Assembly (NCBI GenBank): GCA_004431415.1
Contig: QPMI01000519.1
Span: 1-64,000, forward strand
DNA length: 64,000 bases
Direction of reading: 5' to 3'
DNA from: Cyanophora paradoxa
Taxonomy: Eukaryota; Glaucocystophyceae; Cyanophorales; Cyanophoraceae
Below are positions 54,447-64,000 of the stretch, in pieces. A program made the translations under genes and the position numbers. The stretch's first letter is position 1, and the number at the start of each line of letters is the position of its first letter. Below the pieces are notes generated by a model that had not been told where the DNA came from, searched no databases, and saw nothing but the letters and a program-made list of their open reading frames with translations.

Positions 54447-57400
54447 TCACTGTTCGGGAGTCGAGGATCCGGTGGAGAGGCGGTCGCGGGCGCGCTGGAG
54501 GCGGCCGCGGGCCTTGTGCGCGAGGGCGGCCCCCTCCGGCCCCGCCGCCTGCGCCTCCGCCAGCGCCGCCGCCGCGTCCCGCGCCGCGTCCTCCAGCCGT
54601 GCCCGCCCTGCCCCGCGCGCCCCCGCGTGCACGTGAGGCCGGGGACGATCGCGAGGGCGGCGGGAGCTCAGAGGCGGGGCACCCCCGAGGGCGAGGTTGC
54701 ACTCGGCGCGGTTGCCGAGCGCCGCAGCGCGCGTGAGGCGATCCTCCTCGGGGCAGAAGCCCAGCAGCGCCCCGTACACCAGCGCCGCGAGCTGCCCGCA
54801 CCCGGGGCGAATTTGTGAAGAAGGGCAGACAAAAGGAGCGCCCGCGATAGATTGTGATGGAATATTGGCGAGAAACGCATGCACAGACGAACCGCGTAAT
54901 GTTTCGTAGCGAACTTCTGGTTGCCAGTGACCTGCGAGCCGAATGACAGGGTTTCGAATTCGAATGAAAGCTTGAGCTCGAGAAGTGGAGGGCGGGAGAA
55001 ATCGCTGCCGGGCCTTCAGTCTCTCGGCCTGACGTGAGGCGATCTCAACCATTCCGGCCTCCCGTGGAGGGCACTCGGAAGGGAAATGCGTTGCGAGGCG
55101 TGCGTGTGCCGTCAGGAGGGCTGCGCACTCTGTCAGCGCGTTATCGGATGTTGGCGTGTACGCAATTTGCAGAGCTCTAGATTGCATTCGAATTCGAGAT
55201 TCGAGGCGCGCGTGCCCCGGCCCGATAAAAGACATGGAGCTGATTTGTTTCCACGCACAGTGCATAATGTTGGCCGTAAACGACAGGGGGTTTCTCTCAT
55301 CGCCAACATGCTGAAAACGAGCCGATCGAGAAGCGTTATATGATTGGATACGCAAGGCGCTGCCCAATCACGTGGAAATACCTGCCAGCTGAGGCGGAAA
55401 TCAGCGTTGACATCAGGCTCGCCATAGATCGGGTGGCGCTCGCCGCGGCCGCCCACGCAGGCCGGATAGAGCTGCGCATGCGCATGCGCGCGCGTCGCAC
55501 ACGGTGAAGTGAAGCTTAGGGGCGAACGAGCTCGAGCCCGAGCAGCGCACCCGCTGGAGGAGCGGGGCATGGGGCAGGACGGCGCGCGCGTGCTCCGGGA
55601 AGACGCAGAGGTCCGCCAGGCAGGCGGCAAGCTCTCCGACTTGCTGCATTCACGATCAGGTCGATTCGAATTTTAGAAATCGATCTAGATCTAGACCTCG
55701 CGCAAAAACCCGCCAGGTAACGGGAGAGAGCGCACCATTACGCGGCTCAAGCACGTGGTCTTGAGCTTGGAATGCACATCGTTGCCATCCGCGCCTCTGC
55801 AGCGAGCTTCGGCGCTGGCATATGCGCTCCAGCCAGAGCGAGCGCAGGCGCGTATATATCGTCGACGCACGGTGTGAAAGCGCTCAAGTAACGCTCAGCA
55901 AACTTCTCCTTGAAGATGCTGCGGAGCTGATGAGGGCCCCCGATCGCGAGGGCCGGAGGACGGGGCCCGGGCGGGGAGAAATCAAAGAGGCGCACGAATC
56001 CAGAGAGTCGGCGAGGGTGGCGACGGGCTCGCCGGGGGCGGCGAGGAAGGCCTCCTGGGCGGCGCGGGCCGCCGCCAGCTCGGCGGGGAAGCCCTCGCGG
56101 CCCGCCAGCTGCAGGACGGACGGCCGCGAGCTCCAGGGGACGGGCGCGGGCCGGGCGGCGCTCGCGGCTGCCTCCGGATCCAGCTCCCCGATGACGACGG
56201 GGGCGGAGACGAGCAGATGGAGGCAGGAAGCCGCGAAGTAGGGGGCGCGGTCCTGCGGGTGGCTCTCCGGCACGGGCCGGGCGGCCGAGACGAGGTGCAG
56301 GAGGGCGGGGATGAGGCCGGGGTGCCGGGCCAGGCGCAGGCGGAGCTCGGAATAGGGCGTCGCCACGAGACACAGCTGCATGGATATATGTCGACGTCCA
56401 ATTAATCGTAAAATTAATATTGCGAGTTGCGATATTGGGCTCAATGGCAAACTCGGACGAGCAACGCAAAGGAAAGGCGCAGCGCGGCGCACATGGTACA
56501 GGAACTGGCTGGCGTACTCTTGAGCTACAGCGGCCAACCTGCGCATGCGCAGCGCCAGAACACTTGAATCCGGCTCCGGATCCGACTCGGCGATCCGGAG
56601 GCGGCATTCTTTGAATTTAAAATAGACAAATATCGATTGGATCATGATCACGAGTTGAACGTACTGCGAAGCCGACTCAAAAAATGGAAGGCGACCTGTT
56701 ATCGAAGATATCACGATCAGATCTCGAGATACATCATAATTAAGTGCCGATCCCATTAACGATGGTCAGCCGCTGCGAATTTGGATGAGCGATATCGATA
56801 GGACGAACCCTCTTCAATGTCCCGCTTGACTTGATCGGCCCCAATGTGCGCTTGCTTCATGACCGCATCCAAAATCCCCGACGAGAAGAGTCTCTCGGAG
56901 AAGGCGAGCGATCCGCCCTCCAAAATCAAGAGGGGGAATCGAATCGGGTCGAGCCGAAGCGGCTGTAAACGTAGTCGCCGGCGGTGCGAGACGGGGTAAG
57001 CAATATATTGAGCGCCGCCGCGAGGCGGCGCTTGCCGCAGTGCGCGCCAAATTAATTCTGAAATAGTGAATGAAACCTGAAATGCACGAGCCTTGGTAAT
57101 GATCACGCCGTTATCGAGGAGGCGCGCCAGGCTCTCCAAAAGTTTTGTGTTCTCGACGATCTGATCATATATTATCATGCATAGTTCTGTAAGCATGCAT
57201 ATGATATTTATGCCGTTCAGAAATTACGATGCGAGCGTGAGCTCTAGGCGAGAGCGGTACGAGCGCGAGCTCAAGGGGCCGGGGCACTTCGAATTAATAA
57301 TATTCACGCACGAAATCCTTCTGAATGAACGCCTCCAGGGCCTTCAACGCCCCCGCGGCGACCGCAGGCCGCTGGATTTCGCCAGCAAGCTGGCGGAGTG

Positions 57401-57832
57401 GTTAGAAAAACTTTACGTATACATCGTGACGCGCGGCCTCGCGATAGCGCACCTCTGTCAGTAGCGAAACACTCTCCGTAACTTCGGACCGCCCTTTCAA
57501 GCAGGGATCTTCAGCGATCGTGCGCGCCCATTTCTGAGTGCGAGGACGTGTGGTCGAGCTCGCGATCGCGATCGTGAAGATCTAAAAGAGAGAGCGCGCG
57601 GAGACACGGCAGCGCTGAATCTACGCATATTACGCACCAGTTTCGCGCCAAGGCCACAGGAAGAGAGTTTCCGGAGCTTCTTCGGTGCGAGTCTGACGCG
57701 CTCCTTGGGCGCGCATTTGCCGTAACAATGGGGACAGCGCGCTGCGTCGTGCTTGCAACCTCTTCGAGCTCCGTCGCTGCTGTCGCTTTCCCAGTTCATC
57801 TCGACGCGCTCGGTAGAGCCAGGCGAGGTCAT
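54447..57832 (-). CDS. Multi-exon protein with ARM/TPR-like helical segments, family unrecognised
   Basis: A possible first exon starts at ATG 57832 and has a Cys-rich patch (GCKHDAARCPHCYGKCAPKE), possibly a zinc site. Likely exons then read ALKALEAFIQKDFVRE (~57350-57300), ENTKLLESLARLLDNGVII (~57145), LFSSGILDAVMKQAHIGADQ (~56890), RLRLARHPGLIPALLHLVSA (~56340), AASCLHLLVSAPVVIGELDP (~56235), VGELAACLADLCVFPEHARA (~55640) and a C-terminal exon AALGNRAECNLALGGAP and LEDAARDAAAALAEAQAAG, TPR-like, ending at 54447. The helix-rich short repeats suggest an armadillo-type scaffold followed by a TPR. It could be two genes. I assign no function. Confidence 0.4.
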
Positions 57833-59062
57833 TTCGCGAATGCCGCCACGAGAAGAAATTAAAAAGGGAGGATTGCAATTGAGGCGGAGGGAAGAGAAGC
57901 GAGGAGAGGGAGCTCGAGCTAGCTAGAGGAGGATTCGAAGGAGCTCGAGATCTAGAGGAGAGCTAGCTTGCAATTAATCAAGCGGCCGGGACCCCACCCC
58001 CGAGCCCGCCGCGCCGGCGACACGGCGGGCCGTACTTTAGCGTGTACAGATTGGCTTAGTTTTCAGCGCGCCTTCCCGGAGGCCATAGCTTGCTAGGAAT
58101 AGTCCCAGCTGCAGTCTTCTCGCCACCCGCTTGTCCTTGCTAGACTTTCCTCTCCCTCTCGCCCTTTGGTAGGCATTCCCTCCTCGTGTAGGACCTCCCT
58201 TGTACTGCAGCACTAGGCCTAGCCCCGGGGTAGCCTTTCCAGTTATTTCCACATCCGAGCTCCACCCGGTCCGATGTCCGAAAGGCTTAGTCCCGTAGGT
58301 TCATCTCTCGACTTGACACAGATGGACACCTTATTTCTATCTCTAGCCATTTGTCTCGGTGTGTGCGAATTCATTAAGCGGCCGGGACGTCGACCTGAAC
58401 CCAGCCCAATTAATATTCCTCGAGCTCAAGCATCCATCCCCCTTCCCCCCTCGCTCGAATTGTTCATTGTGAATTTCAATTTGATATATCGATGCAGTAC
58501 GGAGCGGCAGTAAGATGCCGCAGTGGCGGGGCGGGTGCATCGCGAAGGGCGCCCCCTCAAGGCTTCAGCTGGATCACCATCCCCCAAGTTAACGTTGCTC
58601 AGTGCTCATGAATAGAGCAGCCGACCCGCGGCCACGGGCAGCTGATCGGTGGGAAGCGAACTTCGGGAAAAAAATCTGCTCGGATAGGCCAAGTCAAGCG
58701 GTTCAACTTCGAATTCTGAAGTTCACATGTATACGTACAGCTCTGGACAGTTCTCGTCTGATGTATAAGAAAACATGGCAGCACAAAAAAAGCTAAGTGA
58801 AGCAGCCTAAAGAAATTATGAGAGAGAGCCTCACAAGACTCTTCGAAAAAAGCGAGCAATTATACCTTAGTACGATCGCAAATCAAGTGCCTAAGATCGA
58901 GCCGATCGCCACTTATAAAATGACGTCGCAATCGGCTCCGCACTGTACAGGCCGATCTCGAAAACTAAGCGCAAAGCTACGCGCGCGGCCTAACTGCTGA
59001 TCACTACGTATACGAGCATGCGTGGCCGAAGAAAAGACGATCAAGCGGGGAGCAGACACGAT
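57833..59062. other. Intergenic region, no supported gene
   Basis: About 1.2 kb. The word AAGCGGCCGGGAC occurs at 57979 and 58376, ~397 bp apart. A 71-codon minus ORF (58037-58252) is unrecognised. The interval may contain a degenerate transposon, but nothing proves it. Confidence 0.4.
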
Positions 59063-62000
59063 TTACACGTCGAACTCGGGGGCGGCCGGCTGGCGCATGT
59101 TGGCGGCCTCGGTGGCCTCCTCCGCGGGGCCGATGAGCACGACGGTCGAGGCCGAGCGCGGGCGCGAGTCGAACGAGGCGTTCGAGGCCGGCTGGATGTT
59201 CTGCGGGGGGCGTTCAGAAAAGAACGAGGAGAAACGCGGTTCGAAAATGCGCACCAGGGTCTGGCCGCGGCTGCCGGCGCTGACAGCGGCCAGAGCAGCG
59301 GAGCGGACCTGGTTGCGCGTGACGAGCATCGCGGCGAGAACGGCGCCAATGGCGAGGCCCGCAATGCCAACGGGGACGGCTGCGCAGGGGACGCCGTGAC
59401 AGTAAGAAATTAAGCGGACTTGGATTTGCAATCAAGATGCCGGCGCGAACCGATGGCGACGGCGAGAAGGGTGTTGGAGGTGCCCGAGGTCGAGGCGGTC
59501 GAGGCGGAGCGAGCGGCGGACGAGGCAGCAGACGAGCCAGCGGCCTCGGCCGCGCCGGTCGCAGACGAGCCGAAGTCGATGCCGATCGACTTGGTGGTAA
59601 GGCTCTTGGCGACGATGCTGTCCGATCCGAGGCTGCCGAAGGGCTTGATGGAGACGCAGGTCTCGCGGTCGGTCGGCTCAGTCGACTTCTTGTTCGCGTA
59701 GTTCTGGGCTGCGTTCGCATTGTTTCATTAACACCGAGCAGACCAAACAGCCGGAAGCGACGAATGGACGTACACGGCTGGTACCAGGTGTAGACGCCGA
59801 CGGTGCCCTGGGTGTTCAGGGGCGGGTTGGTGCTCGGCGAGCAGCAGCCGACGTCGTTGCAGAGCTTGATGGACATCGCATACTGAGGAATTCAAAAACA
59901 CGCGTACGAGTGAGCTTTTGTTTGACGAGGGGGAATAGGAAAATTATACGAAGGAACGCACGCAGTGAGAGGGCTGCACGTTGCTGGCATACGCGAAGTT
60001 GACGTCCTGGTCGGCGACAGACCCGCCCACCTGAAAACACGCGCTCCATTAATCAATACGAATAAATCAAGCGAAATGTATGTATATGTATAGCGATTGC
60101 AATTGGGTTCGAATATCGGAGGGCTGCAGCATAGCGCACATAGAACGTCTGGTACTTGTCGGGGGCGTAGCCGTTCGCGCCGCGGATGTAGCGGAAGAGA
60201 GAGACGTTGAACTCTGCAACAGCAGGTTCTCGTTAGATCGAGATCTTAGCGGTTCTATGTTCAAACGCAAGAGTTCGCACTCGTCGCTGCCTGGCCGGCG
60301 CCGCCGCTGTACGCCACCTTGGGCCAGTAGATGATGGCGTCCTTGAAGCCGTAGAGGCTGAGATCCATGTCGTTCCACTCGAGAAGCGGGCTGTCGTTGG
60401 CCGCGTCGCCGTTCTGGTCGGGGAAGAGCTGCGAGAGCATCGCCACGTTCTTGACGGACTGGCCGCCTGCACGATCGCGGTCGCGATTGTTTATATATAA
60501 ACGTTTACTGATTAAAAAGCCAAGGGCAGAAACGAACCGTAGAGGCCGCCGGTGTAGCCGTTGGGCACATGCGCACGGTCGACCGGCGGGACAGGCACTC
60601 CGCACACCGGAGCGACATCTGCGGAAATCGATAGAGTCAGAGGTGCAATGGTATTTGAAAGAAAAGGCGCAGACGCACTGGGAGCGACAACGACGGTTGT
60701 GTCAGCGTCGCTGCAACCCGCCGAGTTGCATGCCTTCACAGTGAAGGTATAAGTGGTGCCTGCAAATTAATAGAGCGAGTCAGCAAGCAGGACGGAGGCA
60801 GTTGCAATCTAGATCTTGAAACCGGCGCACCAGGGCAGAGGTCGGTCGTGACGCTGAGCCAGGTGGCCGAGTTTTCGGCGACGTACGTGAAGGTCTCGTT
60901 CGTGAGCGCGACGGTCGAGAACGGGGCCGCGTTGCGGGAGGGCGGGCAGCTCTCGGCAGCGTTCGGGTCAGTCTTCGCCAGCGTCATCGTGTAGCTCGTG
61001 ATGGGCGCGCCGCCGTCGTAGCTGGTGCCGTTGTGCGCCGCGGTGGTCGAAGAGCCGGTGGGGAACGTGAAGCTGGTCGGCGCGATGGGCTCGTTCTGCC
61101 AGTGAGGCATGGTCGGCGCGACAGCTGTGCAGTCACGATATTAATTCGATATTGAGGAAACGTGGGAATAATGGAAAAATGAGCGCGCAAACCAGGCGCA
61201 GTGACCACCTCCAGCTCAGAACGTTCGCACTGCAGGGCACCATCCACCGTAACGCAGGCCGAGACAGACACCGTGTAGGTATAGCCTGAGAGGCCAGAAT
61301 GAGAAACAAAAGCTTCCCTTACATAAACTGTCAATCACGGACCAGGGCACAGGTAGTTGATGCTGGTGCCGCTGGTCGCGGGATCGATGTCAGGGTTCGC
61401 CGCGCTTGCCGGCTGGTTGTAGGGGCAGTCGCCAATGCTGTTGTCGGACTTCGCAGCTGCGAGGGAAAGATAGATTAATTATGATGTGCATAATTTATAA
61501 TTAATTCATGTCATGATCATCAAGAAAATGTATGCACCAGACACAATGTCAATCTGGAACTGCGCGAGGAAATCGTCGAGTGAACGCCCATCAGCAATTG
61601 CAATCAGCAAAGCATGCGCAGGGCCGATTGCGAAGATTCGACGCACAGAGTCGGCGGGAAGGACGTCGTCTCCGGTGGGGTAAGTCCAGGTGACGGTGGC
61701 TTCGTAGCCGAGGTCGTAGCTGAAGGTGCCGATGTTGACGTTCGCGTCGGGCGCCCGCAGAGTCTTCGTCGTGTCGGGGCCCGGGGTCGACTCGGGGCCC
61801 GGCGTCGGCGTCGCCTGCGCCGGCATCTCGCAGTTCACGCCGGGGCTCCCGCCGTTGAGGACAGGCTGCAGCAGCTCCTCCTGGGTCTGCCACGTGCATC
61901 CGCCGTTGGCGGGGCAGTTCGGCTTGGGCCCGCAGTTGGCGCCCTGTGAGCTCACATTGTTAGATCGGCAAATTAAAATCAAGGTCGCATGCGCATTATC

Positions 62001-62687
62001 GCGAGCAGCGTCACGCACGAGAACGAAATTCTTCTTCTGGCCGACGCAGTTGGCCGCGGGGCTGTTGCGAGGGAAGCTCAACTCGTACTGGATGACCCAG
62101 TACTCGTCTGCTCCGGAACAAGCGGTGCTTCCATTAACGCTGCACTCTTGCTTCAGCAGCTCAAACTTGTACTGGAAACCGCTGTCCGTCCACTGGGTAG
62201 ACCAAGGGAGGGATGATACGGCCATGCTGATCTCGGGGGTCTGGACGAGGATGCCGTCGCCCTGCTGTCCGTTGATGCCAGACGTTCCCGTGTACCAGAA
62301 CTTCATCTTGTCCGGTTTCCTGCGCGTGCGCACCAGACGAATTTCAGGCGCATGGTCCAGTGGCTTCGAATTTGCACAGCTCGAGGGGGGCAATATTCAA
62401 TGAACGCACACGGCGTAAGCTGTGTTGCCGTCCTTGTAGTGCAGATACGCCTCGCAATTCACGAAACAGTTATCCGGAGAGCAGTTCGGCCTGCGATCTG
62501 GGATCGAACGCGTACGAGACGAACGTGAATATGCACATCATGCGCACCTGTAGCAACGGGAGAGCTCGTTCTGGCCCATGTTGCTTAAGCCTTCGATGCA
62601 GACGGGCGTCGAGCCGGCCGCCGCCAAAGTCGCCGAAAAAGCCAGGAGGCCGAGGGCGACGAGTAGAACCGCGTGCGCGCCCTTCAT
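59063..62687 (-). CDS. Type-I membrane protein with signal peptide and fibronectin-III-like segments
   Basis: Start ATG 62687 (MKGAHAVLLVALGLLAFSAT), a clear signal peptide ending near AAAGSTP. The Cys-rich N-terminal exons (CIEGLSNMGQNELSRCYR; NCSPDNCFVNCEAYLHYKD) are followed by exons with FWYTGTSGINGQQGDGILVQ and CPANGGCTWQTQEELLQPV. FN3-like strands follow: DGGAPITSYTMTLAKTDP (~61010), TYTVSVSACVTVDG (~61280) and TYTFTVKACNSAGCSDADTT (~60745). Later exons hold SLYGFKDAIIYWPKVAYSGG and a Ser/Ala-rich stalk. Then comes a single membrane helix VPVGIAGLAIGAVLAAMLV (~59370) and a ~90-residue cytosolic tail ending at TAA 59065-59063. Exons are numerous and small. Likely a cell-surface adhesion or receptor-like protein; ligand unknown. 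Confidence 0.7.
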
Positions 62688-62989
62688 CGCGTGAGGTCTT
62701 AGATTCTGCGCGCTTTCGTCGTTAGCCGCGCCGATCGGGGGCCAGGGGGCCGGGTCTTCGCGCGCGCGCGCGCGGGACGTCCGCGCTGCCCATGGCCAGA
62801 GGCTCAGGATCAAGCGCACCGAATTTCGAACTTCGGCCGGGGATTCGGACGCCGACGTATACGTACAAGATGAGTGTCGCGTGCGAGATTAGTGTGTCTA
62901 ATCGTGCGCGCGGGAAGCCCGTGCGGAGTGCAAGCTCGGCAGGGCAGGGTTTGGCGAGTGCTGCTGCTGTTAGCCACCGGGATGGTAGA

Positions 62990-64000
62990 CTGAGGGTGTA
63001 CCCGTCCAGCTACGGCGTACCCCGACACACGCATACAAGTGACCGCGGCGCTCTAACTAGCCTAGGCGCCGTCGATCTAGCAGCACGAAGGCTGCGCACA
63101 TCATCTAGAACCCTAGCGGCTCACAAACGAGCATCCGCTATAATGTCGGATGCGACAACTCCTCCTCTCGGATCCCGCGTCCGCGCGGGTCTACGCCCTA
63201 AGGCGAACAGAAAGAGGGCCGGGGAAGCCGGGAATTTGATCGAGCCTAAGCTCTCTATACAACGCGACCCCGGCCGCTATATACAAATGCTCGGAGCTAC
63301 CGGCTACTGCCGGGAATCGAAAAAGGCTCCGAGCCACTCACGCTCGGCGTCACCGGCTACTGCCGGGAATCGAAAAGACGCCGAGCCCATCCATGTCCGG
63401 CAACTGCCGGGAATCGAAAAGACTGTCGCCCGGCAGGTGCCGGCACGACTCCAGCGTGGAGCGCCCAGGGGGCAAGGTCCAACTTCGGGCCGGCGGCCCA
63501 GGAAACTCGCACGAGGCGAGCGGATCGGAAGGGAGGAAGCCGAGGAGGCCCTGTCCTCGCCGCGCAGCAAGTTAACCGCAGAGGCGCACGCTGCAACAGC
63601 AATTGCAACGCGGGGCGTGACGCTCGCGGTAGCGCCCAGTAGCCCCAGCGCAATGCCCGTCCCAAAACGTAGGGCTAAGCAGCTCGTCTAGCGCCACTGC
63701 TCAGGCATGCGCCGCGCTCTCGCGGTCCGCCACGGCGTCGGATTAGGGGCTGAGAAGCCCACAACGGCGGTGGAGCTAGTAACTCCAGGGCAAGGCTAGA
63801 CGCCGCCCACAAGGTGCCCTCGTCGCCATCGTACGGCGGGAGGTACCCTGCCCGACCCGTGCTCGCGCGTCATTAAGGGGACGCGGCCCTCCAGGCGGTC
63901 CACCACCGAGCGTCCCCGGTGTGGAGCCCTGTATGGGGGAATTGTGCATCCCCAGTCATCGTACCCGGGGCGGGACCCGGCGTCACGACCGCCTGTGTGT
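62990..64000 (+). mobile_element. Possible 5' end of an unidentified repeat element, runs off the window
   Basis: An open frame (ATG 63143 to TAG 63691) encodes an Arg/Lys-rich product (GLRPKANRKRAGEAGN ... PVPKRRAKQLV). Within it the 19-22-bp word CTGCCGGGAATCGAAAA recurs at about 63308, 63361 and 63405. After the stop, 63700-64000 is GC-rich without a frame I can follow. The basic product and repeated leader recall the first ORF of a retroelement, but no reverse transcriptase or other diagnostic domain is inside the window. This is a weak call. Confidence 0.25.

Noticed and set aside
57979-58390. LTR-like direct repeat (AAGCGGCCGGGAC twice)
   Set aside because: Only 13 bp are shared, with no further similarity or TG...CA ends, so there is no case for a solo LTR pair.

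Overview
The window is nuclear DNA of a GC-rich, intron-rich unicellular eukaryote, probably a flagellated alga or other protist; I do not name a lineage. The evidence is multi-exon genes with short GT-AG (sometimes GC-AG) introns carrying C-rich polypyrimidine tracts, F-box/LRR genes, and several genes whose families work in cilia. There are no bacterial operons, and I recognised no rRNA, tRNA or CRISPR array.

Layout. 1-3568: an AT-rich, decayed virus-like segment with a double-jelly-roll major capsid gene cut by the window edge, two divergent minor-capsid-like genes and a small ORF. 3593-4750: AT-rich satellite-like repeats. 4757-4849: a near-perfect palindrome exactly where the sequence turns GC-rich. 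4844-6229 and 17379-17932: the two halves of one host gene, split by a complete 11.1-kb Polinton-like virus (PLV) at 6230-17378. The PLV has 430/428-bp terminal inverted repeats and a 6-bp target duplication (GGGGCC). It carries a capsid pair, a packaging ATPase, an HNH-AP2 endonuclease, a basic AT-hook protein, an rve-type integrase and a protein-primed family-B DNA polymerase. Many of these genes contain frameshifts although the two TIRs are identical apart from an A-run.

18188-23430 (-): a TOG-domain microtubule regulator. 23679-27830 (+): an IKS1/iksA-type protein kinase with a hydrophobic tail. 28325-29784 (-) and 30367-33912 (-): two F-box/LRR genes. 34243-37588 (+): an apparent fusion of a CEP104-like TOG domain with PPP1R42-like leucine-rich repeats. 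38626-50597 (+): a very long soluble adenylyl cyclase (ADCY10-like) with two cyclase domains and an NTPase module. 51307-53536 (-): a third F-box/LRR gene. 54447-57832 (-): a possible ARM/TPR-type protein. 59063-62687 (-): a secreted type-I membrane protein with fibronectin-III-like segments. 62990-64000: a repeat-containing ORF that may be the start of another mobile element.

The TOG protein, the TOG-LRR protein and soluble adenylyl cyclase belong to families linked to cilia and their microtubules, so the host is probably flagellated. Exon edges were placed by eye from splice signals and protein continuity; gene spans are firmer than individual exon coordinates.
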